The translations under genes and the position numbers were made by a program. From the NCBI GenBank assembly GCA_013911745.1, contig JACESO010000019.1:1-40098 (forward strand): 40,098 nucleotides of DNA. Reading direction: 5' to 3'. Source of the stretch: Sphingobium sp. Its GTDB lineage: Bacteria > Pseudomonadota > Alphaproteobacteria > Sphingomonadales > Sphingomonadaceae. Below the pieces are notes generated by a model that saw only the letters and a list, made by a program, of their open reading frames with translations, was not told where the DNA came from and did no database searches. Below, in pieces: positions 9,360 through 19,602 of the stretch. Each line of letters begins with the position of its first letter. Within the stretch, counting starts at the first letter, position 1.

Positions 9360-9830
9360 TTAGGCCGGTCGCGTTCGCCACATTGTGATGGGGATCATCG
9401 TCAGCACGGGTTCGTCGTGCTGGTTGTAGATCGTCACCCGGTTACGGACGATGCCCATTTCGGGCCGGCTTGCCGACGCCTTCTTGTCGATCACCTCGTT
9501 GGTTCCGCGCAGCGTGTCGCCGGGACGCACCGGCCGCAGCCAGCGCAGTTCGTCAACGCCGATCGCGCCCAGGCTCGCTGCCTGCCGTCCGGGCTCTTTC
9601 TGCATCGCCGCCACGAACATTTTCATGAACAGGGCTGTGGTGTGCCAGCCGCTTGCCGCGAGCGATCGGAAATGAGTTTGCGCGGCGGCTTCGTCCGACA
9701 AGTGGAAGGGCTGCGGGTCGAATTCGGCGGCGAAGCGGATCACGTCTTCGCGCGACACGGTCAATGGTCCGGCATCGAACCCATCGCCGACCGCGATATC
9801 CTCGAAATAGACTATGCCGTCCGCCATCAT
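9360..9830 (-). CDS. MaoC-like (R)-hydratase / dehydratase, hotdog fold
   Basis: A 156-residue single-hotdog protein. The hydratase-2 motif is visible as FAAEFDPQPFHLSDEAA (about residues 33-49), where the Asp and His are the catalytic pair of (R)-specific enoyl-CoA hydratases, followed by GWHTTALFMKMF and LRWLRPVRPGDTL, both typical of MaoC proteins. It probably hydrates or dehydrates an acyl-CoA, but the substrate cannot be told from sequence; similar genes act in fatty-acid, mesaconyl-CoA or polyhydroxyalkanoate metabolism. Two consecutive ATGs follow AGGAGACGG; the first (9830) is chosen, though 9827 is as likely. Gene neighbours give no pathway hint. Confidence 0.88.
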   Translation of the reverse strand: MMADGIVYFEDIAVGDGFDAGPLTVSREDVIRFAAEFDPQPFHLSDEAAAQTHFRSLAASGWHTTALFMKMFVAAMQKEPGRQAASLGAIGVDELRWLRPVRPGDTLRGTNEVIDKKASASRPEMGIVRNRVTIYNQHDEPVLTMIPITMWRTRPA

Positions 9831-9881
9831 CCGTCTCCTGTCCAGATGATGGCTTACGATTGCTTTCCGTTTACGTCAATG

Positions 9882-11432
9882 TCAAGCGATGCTGATTGAA
9901 GGCTGACCGCGCGGCACGGTTAGCGTTGCACGCGTGTTGATGTCTGCTCCGGGCGTCGACACATGGTCCATCACGCGGACTCGCGTGGTCCAGGCCTCGG
10001 GCGTCACGTCGCAGACCAGATAGCCGCGCTGGTCGTTCAGAAATTTCAGCTGCGGATTGTTCTTGAACATGAGGTCGCTGCCCGCACGCAAGTCCTGCCC
10101 GTCGCCGCCCGAGGAGATGGACGTGGAGACGAACTCGACCGCTACCGGCTTGCCCTCGCTTTCCAGCAAGCCGGCGAAATTCTGATGCTCGTCGCCGGTC
10201 AGCACGACCACATTGTCGAGGCCGCGCATCTTCGCCAGCATCCGCTTGCGCGCCACCTCATAGCCAGCCCAGCTGTCGAGATTGTAGATCTTCTCCTTTT
10301 CGTCGGCGTAGCGGCGGCGGTCCAGCGACATCATCATCACCTGCTGCGCGACGCAATTCCATTTCGCCTGGCGACGCGACAGGTTTCGGACCGCCCAGCT
10401 TTCCTCCTCGGCAGAGATCACCTGCGCCTTGGCGTCGTCGATGCCCGCGCAATGGGTCTTGAACCCGTCGTCGCAGGGCTGGTCCGACCGGAAGGAGCGG
10501 GTGTCGAGGAAATCGATCGAAAGCAGGTCGCCGAACCGCGCCTCCCGATAGGCATTGGTGATGATGCCGTTGCGCGGCAACAACGCGGCCCGCACCGGCA
10601 TATATTCATACCATGCCTGAAGGCCCGCCTGCCGCCTCAGCCGGAAAACTTCCGGCGGCGCATCCTTCCAGTCGAAGTCCCCAACCCAGTTATTCTCCAC
10701 CTCATGGTCGTCGAAGGTGGAAAACCATGTGTGCCGGGCGCGTGCGGCCTGCAGGTCATAGTCGCTCAGATATTGGGCGTAGCGCAGGCGATAGTCGGTA
10801 AGGTCGAAGCAGTCCTGCCCGACATGCTGGCGGACCTGATCGACCGGCAGCCCGTCCTTGTCATAGTCAGGCCCGCGCTGCTTATACTCGTAGATGAAGT
10901 CGCCATAATGATAGACGAAGGCGAGATCGTCTTCCCGCGCGAGGTGGCGGAAGGCCGTGAAATATCCATCCTCGTAATTCTGGCAGCCCGCGACGCCGAA
11001 TTTGAGCGCGGTGGGGCTGGCCGAGGAAAGCGGCAGGGTGTGGGCGCGGCCGCGCGTGGATTGATCGCTCCCGAGGGTGAAGCGATACCAATAGGGCCGG
11101 TCGGGTTGCAGCCCCGCCACCTCGACATGAACGCTGTGGCCCAGTTCCGGCCGCGCGGTCGCTTCGCCGGACGCGACGATGGTCTTGAACCGGTCGTCGC
11201 TCGCCACCTCCCATTTCACCGGCAGCGGGACCATCGGCATCCCGCCATGCGGATCGAGCGGCTTGGGCGCCAGCTTGGTCCAGATCACGAAGCCGTCAGG
11301 GGCCGGATCGCCCGAGGTGACGCCCAGCGCGAAGGGATATCCCGCGAACCAGCTTTGCGCCTTAACGATGGCGGGTGCGGCCAGCATGGGCGCGACTGTG
11401 GCAGTGGTCAGGATCTGGCGGCGGGTGAGCAT
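9882..11432 (-). CDS. phoD: PhoD-family alkaline phosphatase / phosphodiesterase, Tat-exported
   Basis: A 516-residue metallophosphoesterase. The N-terminus MLTRRQILTTATVAPMLAAP is a twin-arginine signal with an Ala-x-Ala-like cleavage region near residue 25. An N-terminal beta-sandwich (PhoD_N, about 30-125) precedes the metallophosphatase domain with the PhoD hallmarks HYGDFIYEY, FDDHEVENNW and VLTGDEHQNFAG. PhoD enzymes use Fe and Ca to release phosphate from mono- and diesters in the periplasm. They are often under PhoB control, but no convincing Pho box was picked out upstream, and no transporter or two-component genes adjoin it. Confidence 0.93.
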   Translation of the reverse strand: MLTRRQILTTATVAPMLAAPAIVKAQSWFAGYPFALGVTSGDPAPDGFVIWTKLAPKPLDPHGGMPMVPLPVKWEVASDDRFKTIVASGEATARPELGHSVHVEVAGLQPDRPYWYRFTLGSDQSTRGRAHTLPLSSASPTALKFGVAGCQNYEDGYFTAFRHLAREDDLAFVYHYGDFIYEYKQRGPDYDKDGLPVDQVRQHVGQDCFDLTDYRLRYAQYLSDYDLQAARARHTWFSTFDDHEVENNWVGDFDWKDAPPEVFRLRRQAGLQAWYEYMPVRAALLPRNGIITNAYREARFGDLLSIDFLDTRSFRSDQPCDDGFKTHCAGIDDAKAQVISAEEESWAVRNLSRRQAKWNCVAQQVMMMSLDRRRYADEKEKIYNLDSWAGYEVARKRMLAKMRGLDNVVVLTGDEHQNFAGLLESEGKPVAVEFVSTSISSGGDGQDLRAGSDLMFKNNPQLKFLNDQRGYLVCDVTPEAWTTRVRVMDHVSTPGADINTRATLTVPRGQPSISIA

Positions 11433-11521
11433 GGGGATGGGCGACCTTCGGATTCGGATGAATGACCTGTGTCTTAATCCGCTCCCCTATCCGCGCAATA
11501 TGACAGGATGACGCGCGTCCC

Positions 11522-12016
11522 TCAGGCGACCCAGGGACGTAAGGTGCGCCATGCCTCCGCTTTCTTCTCGCGCGACAGGCTGGCGTAGGCGCCGCTGGAG
11601 GAGGGGAGGTCGATCAGCGTCAGGCCGGTCTGGCTTCCAAGCTGCTTGCGCCCGTGAAGAGCCGCGGTTTTGCCGTTGAAGGCCACCGCCTTCAGCGCAG
11701 GCAGGCGGCTGACGAAGAGGCCAAGGTCGCGCAGTTCCGCGCCCCGGATGCTGCCATCCAGACTGCCTTCCCGCTCCGCGCTTTCGATCACGTCCCACAG
11801 GCCGACGGCGCGCGCCTTCAGCCGCTTGAGCCGCATCGCATAGGGCAGGCCGCGCACATCCTCGTCCAGCACGTCACCCAGCAGATGCCAGAAGGCGTTG
11901 CCGCGATGGGCATAATATTCGCCCTGCCGGATCGACGCGTCGCCGGGCAGGCTGCCCAGGATCAGCAGGCGGGTGTCGGCGTCGACGCTGGGCGGAAAGG
12001 CGAATTTGAGCGGCAT
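11522..12016 (-). CDS. Hypoxanthine/uracil-DNA glycosylase (UDG superfamily, HDG type)
   Basis: A 164-residue protein resembling DNA-deoxyinosine glycosylases, UDG family 6. The nucleotide-pocket motif is visible as LILGSLPGDASIRQGEYYAH followed by RGNAFWHLLGD (about residues 19-50). Other UDGs have GxDPY or GxNPG in place of GSLPGD. The second motif, normally HPSP-like, is replaced by LPSSSGAYA near residue 138, as in this family. It should remove deaminated adenine (hypoxanthine), and perhaps uracil, from DNA as the first step of base-excision repair. Start ATG 12016. It follows ychF on the same strand after a REP-like repeat. Confidence 0.88.
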   Translation of the reverse strand: MPLKFAFPPSVDADTRLLILGSLPGDASIRQGEYYAHRGNAFWHLLGDVLDEDVRGLPYAMRLKRLKARAVGLWDVIESAEREGSLDGSIRGAELRDLGLFVSRLPALKAVAFNGKTAALHGRKQLGSQTGLTLIDLPSSSGAYASLSREKKAEAWRTLRPWVA

Positions 12017-12025
12017 TGGCTTTTA

Positions 12026-12107
12026 CCCGTCATCCCTGCGAATGCTGGGATCTCAGGCCTTGGCGCCTTCCCGCCCGCGACCTCAGCCTCCGCTGGGGTG
12101 ACGATGG
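12026..12107. repeat. REP-like inverted pair (family A)
   Basis: Two related arms face each other: CCCGTCATCCCTGCGAATGC at 12026-12045, continuing to 12059, and the inverse of CCATCGTCACCCCAGCGG at 12090-12107, extending left to about 12083. Each arm has its own GCG/CAGC-type dyad. Such GTCATCCC(A/T)GCGAA... units are dispersed in many alphaproteobacterial genomes, usually between genes. Here the pair fills the space between the ychF stop and the glycosylase start. Confidence 0.75.
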
Positions 12108-12111
12108 TTGG

Positions 12112-13212
12112 CTAGACATTGAACCGGAACAGCATGATGTCGCCATCCTGCGTGACATAGTCCTTGCCTTCGGACCGCCACTTGCCCGCTTCCTTCGCCC
12201 CCGCCTCGCCGTTGAACTGGACATAGTCGGCATAGGCCATCGTCTCGGCGCGGATGAAGCCTTTCTCGAAGTCGGAATGGATCGCGCCCGCGGCCTGCGG
12301 GGCCTTGCTGCCCTTGGTGACGGTCCAGGCGCGGGCTTCCTTCGGCCCCACGGTGAAGAAGGTGATGAGGCCCAGCAGTTCGTAACCCGCGCGGATGATA
12401 CGGGCGAGGCCGGCTTCGGTCAGCCCCAGCGCTTCGAGATATTCGGCGCGCTCCTCGATGGGCATGGTGACCAATTCCGCCTCGATCGCGGCGGACACGA
12501 TCACGGCCTTCGCGCCTTCCGCCGCCGCCTTCTCGAACACGCGCGTCGAATGGGCATTACCCTCCGACGCGGCGTCCTCCTCGACATTGCAGACATAGAG
12601 GACAGGCTTTGCCGTCAGCAACTGCGCCTGCGCGAACAGGCGCTCCTCCTCGACGTCGCGCGGCTGCGTCAGGCGGGCGGGCTTGCCCTCGCGCAGCAGG
12701 TCGAGCGCCTGCCCCAGCACGGATGCTGCGGCCTTCGCCTCCTTGTCGCCCTGCGCGGCCTTCTTGGCGAAGTTGGGAACGCGCTTCTCCAGCGATTCCA
12801 GATCGGCCAGCATCAGTTCGGTCTCGACCGTTTCAGCGTCGGCGATGGGATCGACCTTGCCCTCGACATGGGTGATGTCGTCATCCTCGAAACAGCGCAG
12901 GACGTGGACAATGGCGTCCACCTCGCGGATGTTGGCCAGGAACTGGTTGCCCAGGCCCTCGCCCTTCGACGCGCCGCGCACCAGGCCGGCGATGTCCACG
13001 AAGCTAAGCTGTGTCTCAATGATCTTGGCAGACCCACCGATCTTCGCAATGGTCTGGAGCCGCTCGTCGGGAACCGCGACGCGCCCCTCGTTCGGCTCGA
13101 TCGTGCAGAAGGGGTAATTGGCCGCCTGCGCGGCCTGCGTCTCGGTGAGCGCATTGAACAGGGTGGACTTGCCCACATTGGGAAGGCCGACGATACCGCA
13201 ACGAAAACCCAT
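12112..13212 (-). CDS. ychF: Ribosome-binding GTPase/ATPase YchF (OLA1 family)
   Basis: A 366-residue Obg-family P-loop protein. The N-terminal Walker A is GLPNVGKSTLFNAL with the switch region YPFCTIEPNEG; DIAGLV is the G3 motif. The usual NKxD specificity motif is replaced (YVCNVEE), which in this family shifts preference to ATP. A coiled-coil insertion (about residues 130-190) and a C-terminal TGS domain (ITFFTVGPKEARAW to the end) complete the family layout. It binds the 70S ribosome and is linked to oxidative-stress responses in other bacteria. In many proteobacteria it sits directly after rplY-pth; here pgm, DUF2490 and a convergent DUF983 gene lie between. Confidence 0.97.
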   Translation of the reverse strand: MGFRCGIVGLPNVGKSTLFNALTETQAAQAANYPFCTIEPNEGRVAVPDERLQTIAKIGGSAKIIETQLSFVDIAGLVRGASKGEGLGNQFLANIREVDAIVHVLRCFEDDDITHVEGKVDPIADAETVETELMLADLESLEKRVPNFAKKAAQGDKEAKAAASVLGQALDLLREGKPARLTQPRDVEEERLFAQAQLLTAKPVLYVCNVEEDAASEGNAHSTRVFEKAAAEGAKAVIVSAAIEAELVTMPIEERAEYLEALGLTEAGLARIIRAGYELLGLITFFTVGPKEARAWTVTKGSKAPQAAGAIHSDFEKGFIRAETMAYADYVQFNGEAGAKEAGKWRSEGKDYVTQDGDIMLFRFNV

Positions 13213-13377
13213 TTGACTGCCTTACACGATCGGAATGACTATTGCCGCGCCGATAGCGTCTGGCGCGCGGAAAGACCAGCCTTGGTCAAACAGGTTAGCC
13301 GCGCGTCGGGGTAGGACAAAAGGCGCAGTTGAAAAGCGCGCCCGCCACGCGACATGGGGCGGATGACTGGAGGCGAC

Positions 13378-13776
13378 ATGACGGAACAGGGCGGCGCGCA
13401 GGACGAAGGCTGGTGGACCGACGCTACCGGCCGGCGGTGGAAGAAGCGCCCGCCGCACGAAACCGGCGTCATGGGCCGCTGCCCGCGTTGCGGGGAGGGG
13501 CATATCTTCCGCGGTTTCCTGACCGTTCGCGATCATTGCGAGGTGTGCGGTCTCGACTACAGCTTTGCCGATCCCGCAGACGGCCCGGCGGTGTTCGTGC
13601 AGCTTTTCGCCTGCGTGCCCGGCGTCATCTTCATCCTGATGCTGGAGATACTGGCCCGACCGCCGCTCTGGGTACACATCGCCGTCGGCATACCGGTGCT
13701 GATCCTGACCACCGTGCTGCCGCTGCGGCCGATCAAGGGCTGGCTGGTCGCCGCCCAATTCACCACCCGCGCGTAG
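13378..13776 (+). CDS. DUF983 family membrane protein
   Basis: The ATG at 13378 is chosen because GGAGG lies at 13369-13373; an in-frame ATG at 13354 has no such site. The 132-residue product has a hydrophilic N-terminus, two CxxC pairs (RCPRCGEGHIF and CEVCGLDYS) that could bind zinc, and then two transmembrane helices (about residues 70-95 and 98-118). This is the DUF983 layout, a family common in alphaproteobacteria and without an established function. It is encoded alone on the plus strand, convergent with the DUF2490 gene. Confidence 0.9.
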   Translation: MTEQGGAQDEGWWTDATGRRWKKRPPHETGVMGRCPRCGEGHIFRGFLTVRDHCEVCGLDYSFADPADGPAVFVQLFACVPGVIFILMLEILARPPLWVHIAVGIPVLILTTVLPLRPIKGWLVAAQFTTRA

Positions 13777-13838
13777 GAAGCGGGCACCAGCGCCCTGTGG
13801 GCAAAACTGCACGGCGAAGGGCGCGGCTGACGTGTCGA

Positions 13839-14525
13839 TCAATGCCGGAAGAACAGGGTCACTGACGCCACATGGTTGACGCGGGTGTTGCCGGCGCGCT
13901 GGTTGACGACCTGGTTGAGGTAGCCGACCTCCAGCGTGGACGCGCCCGGCAGGCCGAGTTCCGCGCCGATGAAGCTGCGGAGCTGATCGAAGCCGGAGCG
14001 CGCGCCCCAATCGGTGTCGTTGAGCGCGGCGAAGCCTTCGGCATAGAACAGCGCATTCACGGCGTCGCTGTTCGCCTTCAACGGCTTTTCGTAGCGGATC
14101 ATCTCGCGCAGCCGCCAGCCCATGTCGTCGCCGTCCGACCGCCAGCGCTGCTCCAGTCGCGTGCGGGACGATAGCTCGCCGCCCAACGGCTTGCCCAGAG
14201 TCCAGCTGAGCTGCTGGAAGCTGCGTTCCTCGTTGACGTCCGTGCCCTCGTCGATAGGCACGACGACATGCGCGAAACCCTGGTAGAGCGTGAGCGAAGG
14301 CGAGAATTTCCATCCTAGCGCGCCCCGGAACAGCGCCTGATCGACGCGGGAGATGCCGTCGCCCACGCGCGGCTGGACCTCTGCGAAATAGACCAGTTCG
14401 TCCTTGATCGATCCCATCGCCGTCAGGTTGAGCCAAAATTGCTCATCCTCGCTTGTGGCCGCAAGGGCAGGGGAAGACAGGCAGGCAAGCGAGGCGGACA
14501 GGCAAAGCAGAAAGCGGCGCATCAT
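13839..14525 (-). CDS. DUF2490 family outer-membrane-type beta-barrel protein
   Basis: 228 residues with a cleavable signal peptide (MRRFLLCLSASLACLSSPALAA). The mature part has alternating hydrophobic/polar strands and ends in TLFFRH, suggesting a small beta-barrel. The pattern, including RTRLEQRW and MIRYEKPL, matches DUF2490, whose role is unknown. ATGs at codons 1 and 2 are adjacent. It lies downstream of pgm on the same strand with about 120 bp between, so it may be an independent unit. A role in the envelope is inferred from the signal peptide only. Confidence 0.87.
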   Translation of the reverse strand: MMRRFLLCLSASLACLSSPALAATSEDEQFWLNLTAMGSIKDELVYFAEVQPRVGDGISRVDQALFRGALGWKFSPSLTLYQGFAHVVVPIDEGTDVNEERSFQQLSWTLGKPLGGELSSRTRLEQRWRSDGDDMGWRLREMIRYEKPLKANSDAVNALFYAEGFAALNDTDWGARSGFDQLRSFIGAELGLPGASTLEVGYLNQVVNQRAGNTRVNHVASVTLFFRH

Positions 14526-14646
14526 GGTCCTTGGAAAGGGATGAAGGGGACGGCCGGACGATCGGCAGCCTATCCTCCCTAATGCGCGCGCATTTCCGCC
14601 TTGTTGCTGCTTCGTGAGTTTATGTCAGGTGCACGCCCTCTTTGCG

Positions 14647-16311
<1,665 letters not shown>

Positions 16312-16332
16312 TTATGGCCCGTCTGCGTGACA

Positions 16333-16347
16333 TTGTACAACGCACAA
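16333..16347 (-). promoter_or_regulatory. Possible operator TTGTGCGTTGTACAA upstream of pgm
   Basis: In the 102-bp pth-pgm gap, the minus strand reads TTGTGCGTTGTACAA about 58 bp before the pgm start. A near-copy, TTGTGCGCTGCAACAA, occurs upstream of ppdK (22785-22800, minus-strand reading). Both genes act in central carbon metabolism, so a shared transcription factor is possible. Two matches do not prove a site; chance or a common promoter element are alternatives. Confidence 0.3.
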
Positions 16348-16377
16348 GGGGAAGAGCGGTTCAGCCAGGGCCGTCCC

Positions 16378-16947
16378 TCATTCGGACAGGCGGCGGGCAA
16401 CCTCGCTCATGAACCGCACGTCGTCATTCTTCGCCAGCCATTCCGCCTCCGCGCCGATCGCGCCCAGCATGTCGGCCAGCGAGTCCACCTCGTTCTTGGC
16501 GTAGTTGCCCAGGACATAGCCATGGACCTTGTCCTTATGCCCGGGATGGCCGATGCCGATGCGCACACGGCGGAAATCCGCCCCGATATGGGCGTCGGTC
16601 GAGCGCAGGCCGTTATGCCCGGCATTGCCGCCGCCGCGCTTCACCTTGACCTTCATCGGCGCAAGATCGAGTTCGTCGTGAAAGACGGTCACATCCTGCG
16701 GCGTCAGCTTATAGAAGCGCATCGCCTCGCCGATCGACCGGCCGCTTTCGTTCATGAAGGTGGCGGGTTTCAGCAGCAGGATCTTTTCCGGCCCGATGCG
16801 GCCTTCCTGCACCCAGCCCTGGAACTGCTTCTTTGGCGGGGAGAAGCGATGCATGTCCGCGATCAGGTCGGCCGCCATGAAGCCGACATTGTGCCGGTGC
16901 GTCGCATATTGCGGTCCCGGATTGCCGAGCCCGGCCCAGATCTGCAT
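16378..16947 (-). CDS. pth: Peptidyl-tRNA hydrolase
   Basis: 189 residues. Recycles tRNA from peptidyl-tRNAs dropped by stalled ribosomes. The start MQIWAGLGNPGPQYATHRHN contains the GNPG loop and the catalytic His near residue 19; KPATFMNESG and FHDELDLAP (with the supporting Asp) and GGGNAGHNGLRS (substrate clamp) follow in the usual order. Length is normal. It lies 81 bp downstream of rplY, but a strong terminator-like hairpin sits in the gap, so it may be only partly cotranscribed with it or have its own promoter. Confidence 0.98.
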   Translation of the reverse strand: MQIWAGLGNPGPQYATHRHNVGFMAADLIADMHRFSPPKKQFQGWVQEGRIGPEKILLLKPATFMNESGRSIGEAMRFYKLTPQDVTVFHDELDLAPMKVKVKRGGGNAGHNGLRSTDAHIGADFRRVRIGIGHPGHKDKVHGYVLGNYAKNEVDSLADMLGAIGAEAEWLAKNDDVRFMSEVARRLSE

Positions 16948-16965
16948 CCAATGTCCTCCACAATA

Positions 16966-17000
16966 GCAAAACCCCGCTCGGGATCGGCCCGAACGGGGTT
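16966..17000 (-). terminator. Intrinsic terminator after rplY
   Basis: On the minus strand a 13-bp stem AACCCCGTTCGGG / CCCGAGCGGGGTT (one G-T wobble) with a 5-base loop, followed by TTGCTATT. It begins 29 bp after the rplY stop and ends 19 bp before the pth ATG. The U-run is short, so partial read-through is likely. Confidence 0.75.
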
Positions 17001-17028
17001 GAGCAAAAACCTGTCGGCAGGAAAAGGC

Positions 17029-17649
17029 TTATTCGCCTTCGCCCTCGCCGTCCTTGGTCGTGTCGCCTTCGCTGCTCTTCAGAGCCGAGGGCGCGACGAT
17101 CGTGGCGATGGTGAAGTCGCGGTCGTCGATCGCGGTCTTCGCGCCCTTGGGCAGGGTTACCGCGCTGATGTGGATCGAATCGCCGACTTCGAAGCCGGAC
17201 AGGTCGACGACGACATCCTCGGGGATCTCGGCGGCATCGACCACCAGTTCGACCTCGTGACGCACGACGTTCAGCACGCCGCCCTTCTTCAGGCCCGGCG
17301 AGGCGTCTTCATTCTCGAAGCGCACCGGCACGTTGACGCTGACGGTGGCGTGTTCCGAAACGCGCAGGAAATCGGCGTGCAGCGGACGGTCGGAGACGGG
17401 ATGGAACGCCACGTCCTTGGCCAGCGTGCGGACGGACTTGCCGCCGACTTCGACCATGACGACCGAATTGAAGAAGTGACCGGTGCCGAGCAGCTTGTTG
17501 AGGAGCTTTTCCTCGACGTGGATCGACTGGGGTTCTTCATTGTTACCGTAGATGACGGCGGGAACGCGGCCCTCGCGGCGGAGAGCGCGGGAGGCTCCCT
17601 TGCCTGCCCGATCGCGTGCCTCGGCCGACAGCGTAAGCTGCTCGCTCAT
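17029..17649 (-). CDS. rplY: Ribosomal protein bL25 (long CTC/TL5 form)
   Basis: 206 residues: an N-terminal 5S rRNA-binding bL25 domain (about 1-95, with [20 protein letters not shown] and a [10 protein letters not shown] segment) and a C-terminal TL5/CTC beta-domain (about 100-185, with [20 protein letters not shown]), ending in an acidic low-complexity tail [12 protein letters not shown]. This two-domain type is common outside enterobacteria and sits on the central protuberance of the 50S subunit. TGGAGAC precedes the start at good spacing. A terminator hairpin follows the stop. Confidence 0.97.
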   Translation of the reverse strand: MSEQLTLSAEARDRAGKGASRALRREGRVPAVIYGNNEEPQSIHVEEKLLNKLLGTGHFFNSVVMVEVGGKSVRTLAKDVAFHPVSDRPLHADFLRVSEHATVSVNVPVRFENEDASPGLKKGGVLNVVRHEVELVVDAAEIPEDVVVDLSGFEVGDSIHISAVTLPKGAKTAIDDRDFTIATIVAPSALKSSEGDTTKDGEGEGE

Positions 17650-17813
17650 TGCGTGTCTCCAAAAGCTAATTGATGTACCTTCCCGCCACGCCTCCAGGGA
17701 TGACCATCGCGGGAAGGCGGCCCTTTAGCAGAAAAGGCGGCAAAGGCAAGGGCCGAGAGCCGGGGCGCGTAACTTGCCTGCCTCCCGCGTCCTCCCGATT
17801 CCCTCGGTCCGTG

Positions 17814-18692
17814 CTACTGCACCCGCGTGACCTTAAATCCCCTCGCCTCCAGCATCGCGATCAGGTTGCCCTTGCCGGTGAGGTGACCTGCGCCCACCGC
17901 GATGAAGGGGCGGCCCTTCATCGGCTCGATCGCCTTCACCCAGTCGCGGTTGCGCGCGACCAGTATCGCCTCTTCCACGACCGGGTCGGGTTGCTCACCA
18001 ATCTCATCCTCCTTGGCGATCGCGGCCATGTCGCCCTTCAGCCAGGCGGCAAGGATGCGGTCGTACAGCGCCTTCATGCCCTTGGCTTCATGGACGGTCT
18101 GCACCAGCAGGCGCGATTGCGCGGTTGGGGGAAGCGTATCGAACGCGCCGAACTGCCGCTCCACCGTCTCCAGCCCTCCGATCGGCTTGCCCGCCTGCTT
18201 GAAGGTCGCGATCAGCACCGGCTCCACCCCGTCGCTTTGGCTGACGCCAAGGCCCTGCTGGCTGGCCGCCGACAGCAGCATCGCCGCCGCCCAGCTTTCA
18301 TAGCCGGACAGCAATTGCGTGTTGGTGCCGCCATCGGCCATCGCCTTGTCCAGCGCGGCGACCTCGCTTTCCGGCACCCGCTTCTCCAGCGGCGGCAGGC
18401 CGGGGCTGCGGCCCATTTGCTCGAACAGCGTCAGCGTCTTCTGTTCGTCCTGCAGATCCGACGCCTCGAGCACCAGCCGGTCCGCCTGGCCCATCGCCTC
18501 CCTGATCGTCGGCGTGTCCCAGGCGACGCCCTTGGGCAGCACATGAATGGTGCCGAACAGCCATCCCTTCATGTCGCCCCGTTGGACCTGCCACAAGGCC
18601 GGGCCGCTACCGCTCGGCGGCTGCGGGGCAGGGGCCTTGTCGCAGGCAGTGACGATCAGGAGCGCGAAGAGTGCGAGCAGCCGGATCAGCAC
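17814..18692 (-). CDS. TraB/GumN family lipoprotein
   Basis: 292 residues with a lipoprotein signal (MLIRLLALFALLIVTAC; Cys near residue 17 is the probable lipidation site). The TraB/GumN domain shows the FGTIHVLP motif near residue 46, the C-terminal GAGHL motif and a VETVERQ-like segment (GGLETVERQ). The family shares a fold with Tiki/EreA-type hydrolases and may be metal-dependent proteases, but bacterial members such as GumN have no settled reaction. It starts 4 bp after the stop of a paralogous gene (18697-19602), forming a two-gene tandem. Confidence 0.9.
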   Translation of the reverse strand: MLIRLLALFALLIVTACDKAPAPQPPSGSGPALWQVQRGDMKGWLFGTIHVLPKGVAWDTPTIREAMGQADRLVLEASDLQDEQKTLTLFEQMGRSPGLPPLEKRVPESEVAALDKAMADGGTNTQLLSGYESWAAAMLLSAASQQGLGVSQSDGVEPVLIATFKQAGKPIGGLETVERQFGAFDTLPPTAQSRLLVQTVHEAKGMKALYDRILAAWLKGDMAAIAKEDEIGEQPDPVVEEAILVARNRDWVKAIEPMKGRPFIAVGAGHLTGKGNLIAMLEARGFKVTRVQ

Positions 18693-18696
18693 GGGC

Positions 18697-19602
18697 TTAT
18701 TTCCCCACGCGCGTCGTCGTGACGCCCAATGCCTTCAACTGATCCTGCACGCTGTCCTTGCCCGCCAGATGGCCCGCGCCGACCGCGACGAAGACGGTGC
18801 CGGGCTTTCCCAGCCGCGCCTTGATCCATTGCGCCCAGCTCGCGTTGCGCCCGATCAGCAGCACCTGCGCCAGTTCGGGCGTCGTTTCCAGCGATTCGTT
18901 CATCATCTTCGCCAGCTTGTCGGGTTGCCCCGCCTGCCAATAGCGCAGCAGCGATCCGAACTCCTTTTCCATGTCGGGCAGGCCATCGACCGTGGCGTTC
19001 AGGAACTGGACCTGCTGCGCCATCGGTAGGCCGGCGAAGAAGCCGACCTGCTGCTCGATCGTCTCCAGTGCGTCGACCTTCTTGCCCGCGCCGGTCGCCG
19101 CCGCACGCAGGGTCTTTTCAGCGCCGATGTCGCTGCGATCGCCCAGCTTCTCCAGTGGCGCGACGGACAGCGCCATGCCGCTCATCCACGGATTGAACAT
19201 CTCGAACGTCTGCCAGGGCAGCCCATTCGCCTGCATCGCCGCCTGATATTTGCCGCGCGCCTCCGGGCTCAGCCGGTCGGACAGCTTCACCCCGTCCTGC
19301 GCCACCGCCTGCCGCATCATCGTCGTGCCCAGCGCGGCGGGATCGTCCGGCTCCACGATCTCCAGCACCAGTTCGTCCGACGCGTCGAACGCCTGCTTCA
19401 CCGGGCCGTTGAACCAGTCGATCCCCGGCTTCATCACATGGACCGTGCCGAACAGGTAGATGGTGGTGTCGGCATCCTTCGCCTGCCAGAGCGCCGGGGA
19501 GGCGGCGGACGCATCGCGCGCCTCCGCCCCCCCGCCCATCATCAGAAGAGCGGCGGGCGTGACGCGCAGCAGGGCGCGGAGCAGGACGGAGATCATCTTC
19601 AT
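18697..19602 (-). CDS. TraB/GumN family protein, secreted paralogue
   Basis: About 301 residues from the ATG at 19602 (alternative 19596; the frame is open to 19638). The N-terminus (LLRALLRVTPAALLMMGGGAEA) is a Sec signal without a lipobox. The mature part has the same domain as the downstream gene: FGTVHVMKPG near the start, ALETIEQQVGFFAGLP in the middle, and GAGHLAGKDSV at the end. One of the pair is therefore soluble or loosely bound and the other lipid-anchored. The 4-bp spacing implies cotranscription. Function is unassigned. Confidence 0.88.
   Translation of the reverse strand: MKMISVLLRALLRVTPAALLMMGGGAEARDASAASPALWQAKDADTTIYLFGTVHVMKPGIDWFNGPVKQAFDASDELVLEIVEPDDPAALGTTMMRQAVAQDGVKLSDRLSPEARGKYQAAMQANGLPWQTFEMFNPWMSGMALSVAPLEKLGDRSDIGAEKTLRAAATGAGKKVDALETIEQQVGFFAGLPMAQQVQFLNATVDGLPDMEKEFGSLLRYWQAGQPDKLAKMMNESLETTPELAQVLLIGRNASWAQWIKARLGKPGTVFVAVGAGHLAGKDSVQDQLKALGVTTTRVGK

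Noticed and set aside
9882..11432. Phosphate-starvation island around phoD
   Set aside because: No pst, phoB/R or other phosphorus genes are beside it and no clear Pho box was found, so the gene stands alone.
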